Source: CBDCYS01 sp965226245 (GTDB lineage Bacteria > Acidobacteriota > Terriglobia > Bryobacterales > UBA6623). From it: a DNA stretch of 64,000 nucleotides. The first letter of the stretch is position 1. Each line of letters opens with the position of its first letter. A program made the translations under genes and the position numbers. Where the stretch lies: the NCBI GenBank assembly GCA_965226245.1, contig CBDDCL010000015.1:1302001-1366000 (forward strand). Direction: 5' to 3'. Below, one piece after another: positions 1 to 8,605 of the stretch. The notes beneath the pieces are model-generated. The model was not told where the DNA came from, did no database searches, and worked only from the letters and a program-made list of their open reading frames with translations.

Positions 1-49
1 CGCAGTGGCCGTTCTCTTGCATCCGGTCCCGAAAAACGGAAAGAAAAGA

Positions 50-69
50 GGGCCCGAAAAAACGGGCCC
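50..69 (-). terminator. Rho-independent terminator of the DUF4331 fragment
   Basis: A perfect 7-bp stem (GGGCCCG/CGGGCCC) surrounds a short A/T loop. Read on the minus strand it is followed by a T-rich stretch (TCTTTTCTTTCC). It lies just beyond the stop of the minus-strand gene ending at 78, the expected place for its terminator. Confidence 0.7.
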
Positions 70-77
70 GTAGCGGT

Positions 78-383
78 TTACTCTACCGGACCGCCGCCGT
101 CTTCTCCAGGATCGAGATGACGCCGGTTGCGCCCGTCCGGGGCGCTGCCCAGGTACGGGAACTGCTTCCGATAGGCAGTGTCGTTGACGTTGACCCCGTC
201 TCCCAGGGCATTGTTTGGGAAGCGGTTGAGGCTCTCATCGTTCGCATCCGCCGCCAGCACGCCGCCGACGACGACACGAAGCACGATATCCACCACGTCG
301 TCAAACAGCCGGCGGCCGTTGGGATAACCGGCCGCGTCGCCGGCGATGAGTCCCAGGCGGTTTGCCTGTGTCTCGAAGGAGTA
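78..383 (-). pseudogene. C-terminal fragment of a DUF4331 family protein
   Basis: The minus-strand frame reads ...NRLGLIAGDAAGYPNGRR, then DDVVDI and a GDGVN...FPYLG tail, which is the conserved end of DUF4331 proteins (secreted proteins of unknown function). Only about 100 residues of a protein normally several hundred residues long remain. An in-frame TGA lies at about 384-386 and family similarity stops there. The region beyond holds the ribosome binding site and start of the opposite-strand oxidoreductase at 409, so the upstream part has been deleted or rearranged away. The remnant keeps its stop and terminator. It is presumably non-functional. Family assignment is by motif recall. Confidence 0.72.
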
Positions 384-408
384 TCATGTCCACAGGAGGA
401 ACGAACCC

Positions 409-1533
409 ATGGCCGTCCCGGCAACTCCCCGCGCGGCGCGCCCTAAATACACCGCCGCCGTCATCGGCCACACCGGCCACGGCAACTATGGCCACGGCCT
501 CGACATTGTCTGGAAGGCCTTCGACTCGATTCAAATCGCCGCAATCGCCGACCCCGACGACCCTGGCCGCGCCGAGGCCCAGCAGCGCACCGGCGCCAAA
601 CGAGCTTACCGCGACTACCGCGAGATGCTGGCCGCCGAGAAACCCGGCTTGGTGAGCATCTGCCCGCGCCACCTCGATGGCAAGGCCGAAATCGTGGCCG
701 CCGTCGCCGACAGCGGCGCCCACATCTACCTGGAAAAACCTTTCGCCAAGAACCTCGAGGAAGCCGACAAGATGATCGAGGCTATCGAGCGCAACAAGGT
801 GAAAGTTCAGCTCGCCCACCAGATGCGCATGTCGCCCTACGCCCTGCGCGTCGCCGAGATGATCAAAGCCGGTGAAATCGGCGAAGTCCAAGAAGTGCGC
901 TTGCGTGGCAAAGAAGACAAACGCGCCGGTGGAGAAGACCTGATGGTCCTCGGCTCGCACTTGTGCGACTTGGCGCGCATGCTGCTGGGCGATCCCAAGT
1001 GGGTCTTCTCGCACGTCACCCATGACGGACATGAGATGAACGCCTCCCATGTCCGCCAGCCGGCCGAGCCTGTCGGCCCCGTGGCCGGAAATCAAATCGC
1101 TGCCATCTTCGCCTTCGACGACGGAGTCCATGCCTACTTCGGATCGAGAGCCAGCGATCAATCCGGCGCCGACCGCTTCGGGACCACGATCTACGGCAGC
1201 AAGGGCGTTATCGACTTGCTCAATGCAACGTATCCAAAGGGTCAGCCGCGAATCCTGCGCTCGCCCCGCTGGATGCCCGACAAAAAGCATGACTGGGAGC
1301 CGATCGAGGCAACTCCCGCCGTCAACCTCCCGGCTGAAGACCGCCAGCTCTCGAACGCTCTGATGGTCCACGATCTGCTGCAAGCGATCGAGCAAGACCG
1401 CCAACCGGTCTCGAGCGCCCGCGACGGCCATTGGAGTACCGAGATGATCGTCTCGGTCTACGAGTCACAAAAACGGGGAGCCCGCGTCGGCCTCCCCCTA
1501 AAAGACCGCCGCCACCCCCTGGAAACCCTGTAG
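409..1533 (+). CDS. Gfo/Idh/MocA family NAD(P)-dependent oxidoreductase
   Basis: A 374-residue protein with an N-terminal Rossmann fold (AAVIGHTGHGNYGHGL, then IAAIADPDD at the end of the second strand) and the family motif YLEKPFAKNLEEAD, whose EKP lysine is usually catalytic. The C-terminal alpha/beta domain includes an FGTTIYGSKGVIDL strand. These enzymes oxidise or reduce sugars, inositols and related polyols; the substrate cannot be read from sequence. The reading frame extends 21 codons further upstream, but the ATG at 409 is preferred because AGGAGG lies at 394-399. No export signal is evident. The gene abuts the truncated DUF4331 remnant head to head and is followed by about 360 bp of non-coding DNA, so it appears monocistronic. 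Confidence 0.88.
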   Translation: MAVPATPRAARPKYTAAVIGHTGHGNYGHGLDIVWKAFDSIQIAAIADPDDPGRAEAQQRTGAKRAYRDYREMLAAEKPGLVSICPRHLDGKAEIVAAVADSGAHIYLEKPFAKNLEEADKMIEAIERNKVKVQLAHQMRMSPYALRVAEMIKAGEIGEVQEVRLRGKEDKRAGGEDLMVLGSHLCDLARMLLGDPKWVFSHVTHDGHEMNASHVRQPAEPVGPVAGNQIAAIFAFDDGVHAYFGSRASDQSGADRFGTTIYGSKGVIDLLNATYPKGQPRILRSPRWMPDKKHDWEPIEATPAVNLPAEDRQLSNALMVHDLLQAIEQDRQPVSSARDGHWSTEMIVSVYESQKRGARVGLPLKDRRHPLETL

Positions 1534-1649
1534 CGCGACTGGCCCGCGGCAGCGACAAACGCAGGACCTCAGGTCGAAGCGTTAGGCGCTTACCGCCTCC
1601 ACATCGACAAGAAATTGTCGATGTTGCAACAAGTCATTTGTTTTCAACT

Positions 1650-1670
1650 GCCCCGAAGGGGCCACTTTTT
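1650..1670 (+). terminator. Possible terminator after the oxidoreductase
   Basis: A GCCCC-GAA-GGGGC hairpin at 1650-1662 is followed by a five-T run at 1666-1670. A second hairpin (10-bp stem, GAAA loop) lies just upstream at 1601-1624 without a T tract. A further inverted repeat (TTTTTCGGAG...CTCCGAAAAA, 1666-1691) overlaps; its A-rich exit does not fit a terminator. Moderate support only. Confidence 0.4.
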
Positions 1671-1746
1671 CGGAGCACAGTCTCCGAAAAAACCTAGATA
1701 CTAGCCCGGCGATTCTGAGGATTTTGTTCGCGGAAATGGCGGCACG

Positions 1747-1859
1747 AACAGAGCCGCGCCCGCAAGGGTGCGGTCGAGTCTGGCAGTGACCGCATTCCGG
1801 TGGCGGCCCCGACGCACTGACTACCCTCGACCCCACCCTTGCGGGTGCGGCTCTGTTCC
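1747..1859. repeat. Long imperfect inverted repeat in intergenic DNA
   Basis: Two arms of about 32 bp face each other: GAACAGAGCCGCGCCCGCAA... at 1747 and its near reverse complement ending ...GGGTGCGGCTCTGTTC at 1859. About 50 bp separate them. A diverged single arm (GGGTGCGGTC...TCTGG) appears near 5895. This looks like a small palindromic intergenic element. The rest of the 1534-1894 gap shows no gene. Confidence 0.6.
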
Positions 1860-1894
1860 CCACGAACGAAATTTCAAATATCTTTGGCTAGGCC

Positions 1895-2275
1895 TTAGCT
1901 GTCGTGGTAATAGACGAACTCGATCACGTGACCATCCGGGTCGCGGCAAAAAACCTGATCCATCCCCAGGTCAGTGTTGCCCCCAACCTGGTAGTCGATG
2001 CCGTTATCCGACAGCGCAGCCTTCACGGCCTCGACATCACGAACCTCGAGCGCCATGTGGTCCGCGCGAGTCAGTCGTTGCGGTCCGTCGCTGCTGTTGG
2101 AAGGCTCCAAAATCAGATGCAGTTGGCGGTCGCCAAGCGCGTACCAGGCGCCGGAAAAATTGAACCCCGGGCGGACGATCTCGGGAAGTCCCAGCAGTTC
2201 ACCGAAGAACTTTTTCGAAGCGTCCAGATCTTTGATAGCAAAGGAAACGTGATGCAGTTTGACCAAGTCGACCAT
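1895..2275 (-). CDS. VOC (glyoxalase/bleomycin-resistance fold) protein
   Basis: A 126-residue protein covering a single VOC module made of two beta-alpha-beta-beta-beta repeats: LHHVSFAIKDLDASKKFF at the start and DHMALEVRDVEAVKAAL in the second half, ending FCRDPDGHVIEFVYY. Histidines near residues 8-9 and in the DHMALEV strand, and the glutamate of HVIEF, sit where family members bind a divalent metal. Members include glyoxalase I, dioxygenases and resistance proteins; the substrate cannot be assigned. Length is normal for a one-domain VOC protein. The gene stands alone between intergenic repeats. Confidence 0.85.
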   Translation of the reverse strand: MVDLVKLHHVSFAIKDLDASKKFFGELLGLPEIVRPGFNFSGAWYALGDRQLHLILEPSNSSDGPQRLTRADHMALEVRDVEAVKAALSDNGIDYQVGGNTDLGMDQVFCRDPDGHVIEFVYYHDS

Positions 2276-2379
2276 TTGAACTCCCTCGATCAGGCGATGC
2301 CAAGCCGTTCCAACAGGATACTCGCTTGGCGCTAGTTCCCTAAACAGCGAACTCCATATGGACCCTTTAGTACTCTACA

Positions 2380-2522
2380 TCATGAGATTACTGTCAAACG
2401 TGGCAGAAAATTCGGGAACCAGATTCGGAGCCCTAACCGTGAGGGAGGGGTTAGCCGCTTCGACGCGGCTCATCCGCCAGCGGCCACGATCTCCCCTTTG
2501 GTTGCGGCTGGTCCGCGTTAGG
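2380..2522 (+). repeat. Dispersed repeat family A, copy 1
   Basis: A ~145-bp unit running from ATGAGATT and the core AACGTGGCAGAAAA through GAGGGAGGGGTTAGCCGC to GGTTGCGGCTGGTCC and GCGTTAGG. Further copies lie at 20641-20800 (+), 41451-41586 (-), 51468-51705 (+, interrupted) and 56057-56202 (-). All are intergenic or at a gene's 3' end. No reading frame or terminal inverted repeat is evident. Confidence 0.85.
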
Positions 2523-2541
2523 ATCGATAGCGAACGCCCAA

Positions 2542-5151
2542 TTAGCGAAGAGCGATTCCAGGCGCCGCCACACTCACTTCCAGCGTATTGCCGCGGAACC
2601 CGTCAACGAGCAAAGATACGCCGAACGCGCCCTCGGCCGTCTCAGGAGGCACTGCAAAGCCAACTAAGAAGAGTCCTGGTTCATTCGGAACGGGCTGTAT
2701 GAAGGCCGGCCTGACTCGAACCTGGCCGAAGATCAAGTAGGCCGCCGGGATCGCGGCCGCGTCGCCGTTCGCGGTTCCATCCGAGAAAAACCCGGTGCCC
2801 AAACCCGTGGCAACCAGCGCCAGCTCTTCGCCGGGCCGTGCTGGATTTCCAGGATCGACTGAACTCCCGTCCTGATGCAGAACGCGGAACAATCCAGGCG
2901 ACGCCCGGCTGATTCGCACCAAGATCGGCTCACTCTCAGCCACACCGTTGTTCATCACCAGCAGCGCCCGGCCCGTTTCGATGCCGGCCGGAATCTGAAG
3001 AAGAATACGGCCGGGCCCGACATCGAACAGTCTGGCTAGCTGGCCGTTCAGCGTCACGCTTACCGGGGACCGCGCCAACTCGCCCAAGCTTGTATTGGCC
3101 ACCAGGTTCTTTCCGAACAGAGTGGCCCGCACGCCGGGTGACAACTCGGGTTCCAGAGTGGCGCTATTGACCAAGCCTCCGAATCGAACCAGCGGTTTTT
3201 GATCATTGGGCGGCTTATTGTCGAGCACCCGAAACGCCGCTGGGACAGTCACGACTTGGAGCCCGCTCGTAACGCTGAGCATATAGCTTCCAGGCATCGC
3301 TTCCTCGCGAACCGTCAGCGCCGCGAGCAGCCGAGTTGGACTGAGCACCTTGACATCGCGGGTAACGATATCCGCTGTCCCCATCCCCACAACCGTCTCG
3401 CCGGGCACAAAAATGACGTTCTGGCCGCGCAGGTCGATCAAGACGTCGCTGTCCGGTGCTGCTGAAGAGGGAGTAAAATGGACTGTCGGAGAATCCCCGG
3501 GCGCATAGGAGAAAGTGATGTTTCCATCCGGCAACGTCATAGCAGAACTTTGTCCGTCGGGGTTATAGACCGTGACGACCGCCCGATGGCCCGGCGGGCC
3601 CGGCGGCGGCTCGAAGAGTATCTCCCCCCCGTCCGCGTTCGTTTCGAGAATCCGGACCGGCAGACCGTCGAGGTAAACCAGCGAACGCGCGTCGAAGTCG
3701 GCGCCGCGAAGGCTCCACGCGTTGTCCCCGGCGTCGAACCGCGGAGTGACCCAGTGGACGAGCGGGGCGGGAGCTGACGTCAGCCGCACGGCATTGGGCA
3801 ATACGTAGGCGTCATCAGCAAGCCGGAAGAGAAGATGAACTCCTCCGGCGCTGTCGAACGGTGACAACTGGAAGTCTAGCCGCACGAACCGCATGTCGCC
3901 GGCGAACAACCTCGGGGCAAGCAGCCGCAAGCTGGCGCTGATCGGCTCGACCCGAAGCCCCGACAGATTCTCAGCAAGCCCCCGTCCCGTCGCGAGCACG
4001 AACCCGGTTTCCTCGCTCGCGTTCAGGAATGCCGGATGAACTCCGGGGGCGCCATTGCCGGGAAAGCTGTAGGTCGTAACGCTGTGGAGCGGAACGTCCC
4101 GGCGAGAACGGACTTGGAAGTCGACTCCCGCTGTCGTCGCACCAGGCCTCACCGCGATGGCCGCCGAGCGGCTGGGCTCGCCGTACCCACCATGGAACAC
4201 CATCCGGAACGGATCGCCCGGAGCGATCGGCCGCCCCTCCCCGGTTGTTGGCAGGACGATGTTGGCCGGCCCCAAGCCTTCCTGCGTTGGCGGTGGCAAG
4301 GGGTGCGCGTAAAGCAGATAAAAGCCGGGCAGCAAGCCTTCGATGCGGTAGGTTCCGTCCGGGGCGGCGAGCGCGCTGACCGCCAGCCCGCCCCGGCTCA
4401 GAGCGACGACGGACGCCATGTGAACGGGAGATCCGATATCCGTGATCACACGTCCGCTGATGTTCCCGAAGCGCTCGTAAAACCCTTCCGCCGGGTAGGC
4501 CACCGACAGTCCGGCAACGTCGTCGGGGGCCAACGGAAGCGCCCGCGTCGTGGCTCGAGTTAGGTCCGTGCTCATGGCTGAGCTGGCCAGCGAGTGTTGC
4601 AAACCCAGCGCGTGCCCGATCTCGTGAACGAGGCTGTTGAAGAACAGCTCGGAAAAACTCGTGAGCGGACGGCGCGTCGCTGCCAGCGTATTGGAAAGAA
4701 TCACCAGAGAGCGTACGATCGGAACGAAGCCGTCCGCGGCCTGGCCGCGCGTGACGGGGCCCCCGAGCCCAATCACGCCCGGGGGGAGCTCGGCGAACAG
4801 AATTTCTCCCGCCGGGCTCTGGGCGCGCAGCTCGCCGTCGCTGATGCCTCCGTAGGCGACTCGCAGCCAGGAGCTCGGAACGTTGTTCCAGACGTCCAGC
4901 GCCTGGCGTATCTGGCTAACGAGGGCCTCGTAGCTGTCGTTGGCCGCAAGCGCGGGTTTCTGGTTCGAAACGTAGAAGTAAACCGTGTCGTCGAGCAGAG
5001 CAGTCCGGTCGAATTTCTCAAGGGCCGCCTCAGCGGCTGTCGCACTCAAGCCGTAGTGAACGAAATGGTAGTAGCCTTTGACGCGCGGCGCCGCCAGCCC
5101 CGCCAAGACCAGGCAGGCGAACAAGCACGACTGGACGCTCCGCGTTCTCAC
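2542..5151 (-). CDS. Secreted matrixin-type zinc metalloprotease with IPT/TIG and Solibacter C-terminal domains
   Basis: An 869-residue exported protein. Residues 1-26 form a signal peptide ending AAPRVKG. The catalytic domain contains HEIGHALGLQH (H176, E177, H180, H186), the zinc-binding and catalytic motif of matrixin/M10-like proteases, followed by SSAMS as a likely Met-turn. A carboxypeptidase-regulatory-like beta-sandwich follows (GNISGRV...GTYRIEGLLPGFYLL). IPT/TIG-like segments come next. The last ~210 residues begin GGLVNSATLEPELSPGVR, a module recurring in secreted Bryobacterales proteins. It probably degrades extracellular protein; the target is unknown. It lies 9 bp downstream of the 186-aa secreted protein gene on the same strand, so the two are probably one operon. 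Confidence 0.85.
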   Translation of the reverse strand: MRTRSVQSCLFACLVLAGLAAPRVKGYYHFVHYGLSATAAEAALEKFDRTALLDDTVYFYVSNQKPALAANDSYEALVSQIRQALDVWNNVPSSWLRVAYGGISDGELRAQSPAGEILFAELPPGVIGLGGPVTRGQAADGFVPIVRSLVILSNTLAATRRPLTSFSELFFNSLVHEIGHALGLQHSLASSAMSTDLTRATTRALPLAPDDVAGLSVAYPAEGFYERFGNISGRVITDIGSPVHMASVVALSRGGLAVSALAAPDGTYRIEGLLPGFYLLYAHPLPPPTQEGLGPANIVLPTTGEGRPIAPGDPFRMVFHGGYGEPSRSAAIAVRPGATTAGVDFQVRSRRDVPLHSVTTYSFPGNGAPGVHPAFLNASEETGFVLATGRGLAENLSGLRVEPISASLRLLAPRLFAGDMRFVRLDFQLSPFDSAGGVHLLFRLADDAYVLPNAVRLTSAPAPLVHWVTPRFDAGDNAWSLRGADFDARSLVYLDGLPVRILETNADGGEILFEPPPGPPGHRAVVTVYNPDGQSSAMTLPDGNITFSYAPGDSPTVHFTPSSAAPDSDVLIDLRGQNVIFVPGETVVGMGTADIVTRDVKVLSPTRLLAALTVREEAMPGSYMLSVTSGLQVVTVPAAFRVLDNKPPNDQKPLVRFGGLVNSATLEPELSPGVRATLFGKNLVANTSLGELARSPVSVTLNGQLARLFDVGPGRILLQIPAGIETGRALLVMNNGVAESEPILVRISRASPGLFRVLHQDGSSVDPGNPARPGEELALVATGLGTGFFSDGTANGDAAAIPAAYLIFGQVRVRPAFIQPVPNEPGLFLVGFAVPPETAEGAFGVSLLVDGFRGNTLEVSVAAPGIALR

Positions 5152-5160
5152 AGTGTCCTG

Positions 5161-5721
5161 CTACCTTTGCTTCCCGGCGAGCGAGCGAATGCGAGCGCGA
5201 AAACGCCCCAGCGGCATGGCCAATGGAGCGGCTTGAACCGGCTGTCCGCTCAGCGGAGACAGCATCAGGTCACTCGATGGATTGCGGCTGATCAGGAGTT
5301 GTCCATCTGCTTGAGCCCGCAACTTGAACAAGCCCTGGCTCAAGCCGATAATGTAGATTCGCCCGCTGGGACCTTGCCACAGCATGGCCACATAGCTGCT
5401 TCCCGGCTGCAACCGCGGAACGCCCCCAAACTGCTGACTCAGTTGGCCCAGGCGCCCGCCGGGAGCGGAGACTTCCAACTGGCGGACCGCGGTCCCTTTC
5501 CACTGCTCTAAGACCTCAAGCTGGGTCACGGTGTAGAGCAGCGCCCCACTACGCACCGTGCGACTATCACCGGCGCGGACCCGGACGATCGCCGTCGAGT
5601 GCCGCACCATCTCCTCCAGCGTCATCAGCTCAAGGGTGGCCGCCGGGACGAATGAAACTGCTAGTACCAGCAGCAAGAATGCGAGACGCAACAGCATATG
5701 CAGTGGGGAGCAGCTAGTCAA
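5161..5721 (-). CDS. Secreted protein of unknown function, partner of the metalloprotease
   Basis: A protein of at most 186 residues with an N-terminal signal peptide (LLRLAFLLLVLAVSF then PAAT). The in-frame Met at residue 9 gives a better-proportioned signal than the first Met. The mature part starts LELMTLEEMVRHSTAIVRVRAGD and appears all-beta, with no catalytic motif recognised. It lies 9 bp upstream of the matrixin protease gene on the same strand, so the two are very likely co-transcribed. A role as chaperone, inhibitor or cofactor of the protease is an inference from position alone. Confidence 0.7.
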   Translation of the reverse strand: MTSCSPLHMLLRLAFLLLVLAVSFVPAATLELMTLEEMVRHSTAIVRVRAGDSRTVRSGALLYTVTQLEVLEQWKGTAVRQLEVSAPGGRLGQLSQQFGGVPRLQPGSSYVAMLWQGPSGRIYIIGLSQGLFKLRAQADGQLLISRNPSSDLMLSPLSGQPVQAAPLAMPLGRFRARIRSLAGKQR

Positions 5722-5957
5722 CCAAACCTAAGTTATTCTAACATAGCAACTTACAAGCAAAAAGAGCCTGTCGGCGGGCCACATTGACACGCTGCCGTCG
5801 CTTTCCGCCACAACTGTTGTCACATTTGTTGTCACATTAATTTCAAATCGCCAGGTCTAAACCCGCCGCCTATCAGGCGGCTGCAGCCGAGGGGGTGCGG
5901 TCAACTCTGGTACCGACTGTGTCCCGCTCGGAAGCCCGCGGCAGCAAACGATCCGTA

Positions 5958-6051
5958 CTTGACCCTACGTCGAGCACGGCAAGCAAGCGCAACGAAGTAA
6001 TGGCGGGCCTATCGCGTGCTGCGGCCGTCAGGCGGTGAGAAAAGCGGGCTA
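5958..6051 (+). repeat. MITE-like repeat family B, right-hand part
   Basis: Matches the right half of the complete family B element at 51495-51672: shared blocks GAGCACGGC, AAGCGCAACGAAGTAATGGC and CGTCAGGCGGTGAGAAA, ending GCGGGC then TA at 6050-6051. The left end is not recognisable. The upstream part of the gap (5722-5957) holds a duplicated TTGTTGTCACATT motif near 5814-5838 and no gene. The IS4 relic begins 3 bp beyond this end. Confidence 0.7.
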
Positions 6052-6054
6052 AGC

Positions 6055-7087
6055 CTAATACTCGTGACTTAAGAACATTTTGTGGTATCCTGTTTTAGAA
6101 GACAAGAGGCCGGTGATGGCACGAACATTGGCGCGTTTGCCGCAGGGTGCGCGCATTACCGACTACATCAGCTTAGGCCTGGTGGCGCAGTGGTTTCCCC
6201 GTTCGACGGTGGATCGGGTGCTGGCCAACAGCGGCAAAAGCAGCCGCCCCCAGCGTGACCTGTCGGCCCCTGTCGTGGTCTACTACGTCAGCGCCATGGC
6301 GCTGTACATGCAGGTCTCCTAGCGCGAGGTGCTGCGCTGCTTGCTGGCAGGACTGCAGTGGCTGCAGGGACCACGCGCGGCGTTGCGCGTGGCCAGCCAC
6401 ACTCGGCCATCTCCAGAGCCCGCACACGACTGGGCTTCGAGCCGCTCGAACAGCTGCACGACGAGTTGCTGCGTCCGCTGGCGAAGCGCCAAACCAAAGG
6501 CGCTTTCTACCGTCGCTGGCGGCTGGTCTCGCTCGCTGCCAGCACCTTGGAGGTGGCCGCTGAGAAGCGCAATCAGCAGGCCTTCGGGCGTCCCGGGGCC
6601 CCGAACAAGCAGCAGCCCGGGAGCTGGCCGCGCTCTATCACGAGCGTTGGGAGATCGCAGGGGCGCTGCATGAACTCAAGACCCACTTGCGCGGCTCCAA
6701 GATCGTGTTGCCAAGCAAAACGCCGCAGTTAGTGCGGCAGGAGTTTTACGGTTTGCTGGTGGCCCATTTTGCGATTCGGGGCCTGATGCACGAAGCGGCC
6801 CTGGAGGTCGACGAGGACCCGGACCGACTTTCCTATGTGCACGCGGTGGGAGTGATTCGGCGCAAGCTGCCGCTGGCGGCAATGATCCCCCCCGCGGGCT
6901 AGGAAAGCCTTTCATCGCGCCGTGGTGCGGGAGATTCTCCAGCAACGAGTAAGCTCCAGCCGCGGGCAACGCAAGCCGCGCGGAGTGAAGCGCAAGATGA
7001 GCCACTACCCGCTGCGCCCACGTGCCGCGCCGCGCCACTGCATCGATTTCGCGAAAGTCATACAGATCCTTAAGTAACGAGTATTAG
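6055..7087 (+). mobile_element. Decayed IS4-family insertion sequence
   Basis: Terminal inverted repeats are visible: CTAATACTCGTGACTTAAG at 6055 and, inverted, CTTAAGTAACGAGTATTAG ending at 7087 (18 of 19 matching). The outside flanks GGCTAAGC (6047-6054) and GGCTAACT (7088-7095) resemble an eroded target duplication. At 1033 bp the element is shorter than a full IS4-family member (about 1.4 kb), in keeping with an internal deletion. Confidence 0.82.
6116..7077 (+). pseudogene. IS4-family transposase, broken
   Basis: The N-terminal transposase domain is recognisable (GARITDYISLGLVAQWFPRS, VVVYYVSAMALYMQVS), then a TAG interrupts the frame at 6320. Later parts continue in other frames: REVLRCLLAGLQWLQ, then LGFEPLEQLHDELLRPLAKR, then LYHERWEIAGALHELKTHLR and RGSKIVLPSKTPQLVRQEFY, and finally GVKRKMSHYPLRPR before TAA at 7075-7077. 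The middle region carrying the first acidic catalytic residues is missing, while the YHERWEIA...ELK segment with the last glutamate is kept. At least one nonsense mutation, several frameshifts and a deletion make it inactive. Confidence 0.85.
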
Positions 7088-7134
7088 GGCTAACTCAGGG
7101 TTAACGCTCCTTCGCTCTCGAGGACTGACGGTTT

Positions 7135-7855
7135 CTACCCCTTGCGCTTGCGAACGTAAGTCGTTGACTCTCCAAAAACCGAGTTGTCCGTGGTATAGGC
7201 CTCCAGGAATCTCCTCAACTCCTTCGTGGGAGCTGTCAGAATGATGCATGTCGAAACATTACCGCGCTTACTCACCTCCCTGCGAATCTCATGTTCGACG
7301 CTCAACTTCTTGACAAGACTGTCTTGGAACAAGCGCTTGTGATCGAGTTCCGTAAGGGAAAACGAATTGTCTTCGATTTCTGCTTTCATGAGAAGGTAGC
7401 ACTGCTCGCCGCTGTCAGGCTTGAAGAACAAATGCACTGAACAGTCCAAAGTGAGTTGCAGGAAGCGACGGCTGCCAAGCTGCGTGAGTTGGACGGAGTA
7501 TTCTTCTGTTTCACCATCTTCCGACGACTTGAAGTTGGACGGAGTATTCTTCTGTTTCACCATCTTCCGATCGATATTGGTTGTTCTGCTCGCGTTCCAC
7601 CGTGAATTCGTCGTCGTTGGGATCGTCCGGATCAACCCACGTTCCGAGCAGGCGGTCGTCAACGATCGCCTGCCCCTCGCCGACCAACGGGCTAGTCGAA
7701 GCAACATCCTCGCAACCCACGCAAAGACAGGCTAGGCAGGCCACCAGGAAAAGCGTGCGGATTCCCGAGAGAAACCTTGGAGCAATCGGTTTGTTAGCCA
7801 CTGCCATCATGGTACATAAGCAAGGGGCCGACAAACCGATGAGTTGGCCCATCAC
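7135..7855 (-). pseudogene. Lipoprotein gene split by a 46-bp tandem duplication
   Basis: The 5' part (from 7855 or, better, the Met codon at 7807) encodes a lipoprotein signal with lipobox LCVGC, then LLGTWVDPDDPNDDEFTVER and RSEDGETEEYSVQL. The 3' part resumes in another frame with TQLGSRRFLQLTLDCSVHLF and ends at 7135. Between them a 38-bp block occurs twice (7487-7524 and 7533-7570), offset by 46 bp, which shifts the frame. Removing one 46-bp unit joins ...EEYSVQL directly to TQLGSRR and gives one 208-residue lipoprotein from Met 7807. Function unknown. As written the product is truncated; an assembly artefact should be excluded. Confidence 0.8.
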
Positions 7856-8088
7856 AAACCACTACTTCGGATTTGACGTTCGAATCCGCTTCGTGGCGGT
7901 CAGCCTCCCGCGTCGCTTCATCGAGCCCGACAAGCTCAGTGAAAGTTCCACCAGTATTGATGCCGCAACGGACGGACATATCGCTGTTTCGCGACCGCCG
8001 CGGCGGTGCGAGTGTTAGCCGCGGTTTCGGGATGTGTCTTCGAGCCTTTCTGCTATCTAGAACCATCACGATGCGATAATTATCATGA

Positions 8089-8463
8089 TGCGAACCACGG
8101 TCAACCTTCCCGACGAGGGAACAGGGAATCCAGGGCCGCGTCTTGAATGAATACGCCTGGGGCGGTTATCTGATCTGGCAGGCCCCCGAGTACAAGACCT
8201 TCATCGACGGCCGCACGGACATTTTTGACTACACCGGCGTATTGAACGAGTACATTGCTTTTCACCGCGTGCTCGAAGACCCCAAAGCCCTGCTGGAAAA
8301 GTACGACGTTGCGTATTGCCTTTTGAACAAGGACACCCCGGTCGTATCGGTTTTGGGCTATCTCCCCGACTGGCAGCGGATTTACGCGGATGACCTGGCG
8401 GTCATTTTCGAGAGGACCGCGGGGAGATCGCCGGTTCCCGAGTCCGTCGAATCGAATGAGTAG
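8089..8463 (+). pseudogene. Orphan C-terminal tail of a membrane glycosyltransferase-like protein
   Basis: The frame opens after a TGA at 8086-8088 and reads QGRVLNEYAWGGYLIWQAPE, TFIDGRTDIFDYTGVLNEY and YDVAYCLLNKDTPV, ending at TAG 8461. This resembles the soluble C-terminus of large multi-spanning proteins common in Acidobacteriota, related to dolichyl-phosphate-mannose-type glycosyltransferases. All transmembrane helices are absent. A TTG at 8143 could start translation but lacks a convincing ribosome binding site. The upstream 230 bp shows no matching sequence. Probably a deletion relic. Confidence 0.65.
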
Positions 8464-8605
8464 CCGCGGAGTACAATACCTACCGAACGTCAAGAAAATC
8501 CCGCCAAGCAACTCAGAGCCTCAGACGTGAGTCTGGGGTCAAGCCCTGGCGCAACATACCGGCGATGGCTCCTGTGGGCGCGCCGGCCGAGTCACGATTC
8601 GAAAT

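Noticed and set aside
301..1431. A 376-codon open frame on the minus strand
   Set aside because: It is the antisense shadow of the oxidoreductase gene, whose family motifs and ribosome binding site are on the plus strand.
1602..1691. TTTTTCGGAG/CTCCGAAAAA inverted repeat as a bidirectional terminator
   Set aside because: On either strand the hairpin is followed by A residues rather than T, so only the neighbouring GCCCC hairpin was kept as a weak terminator candidate.
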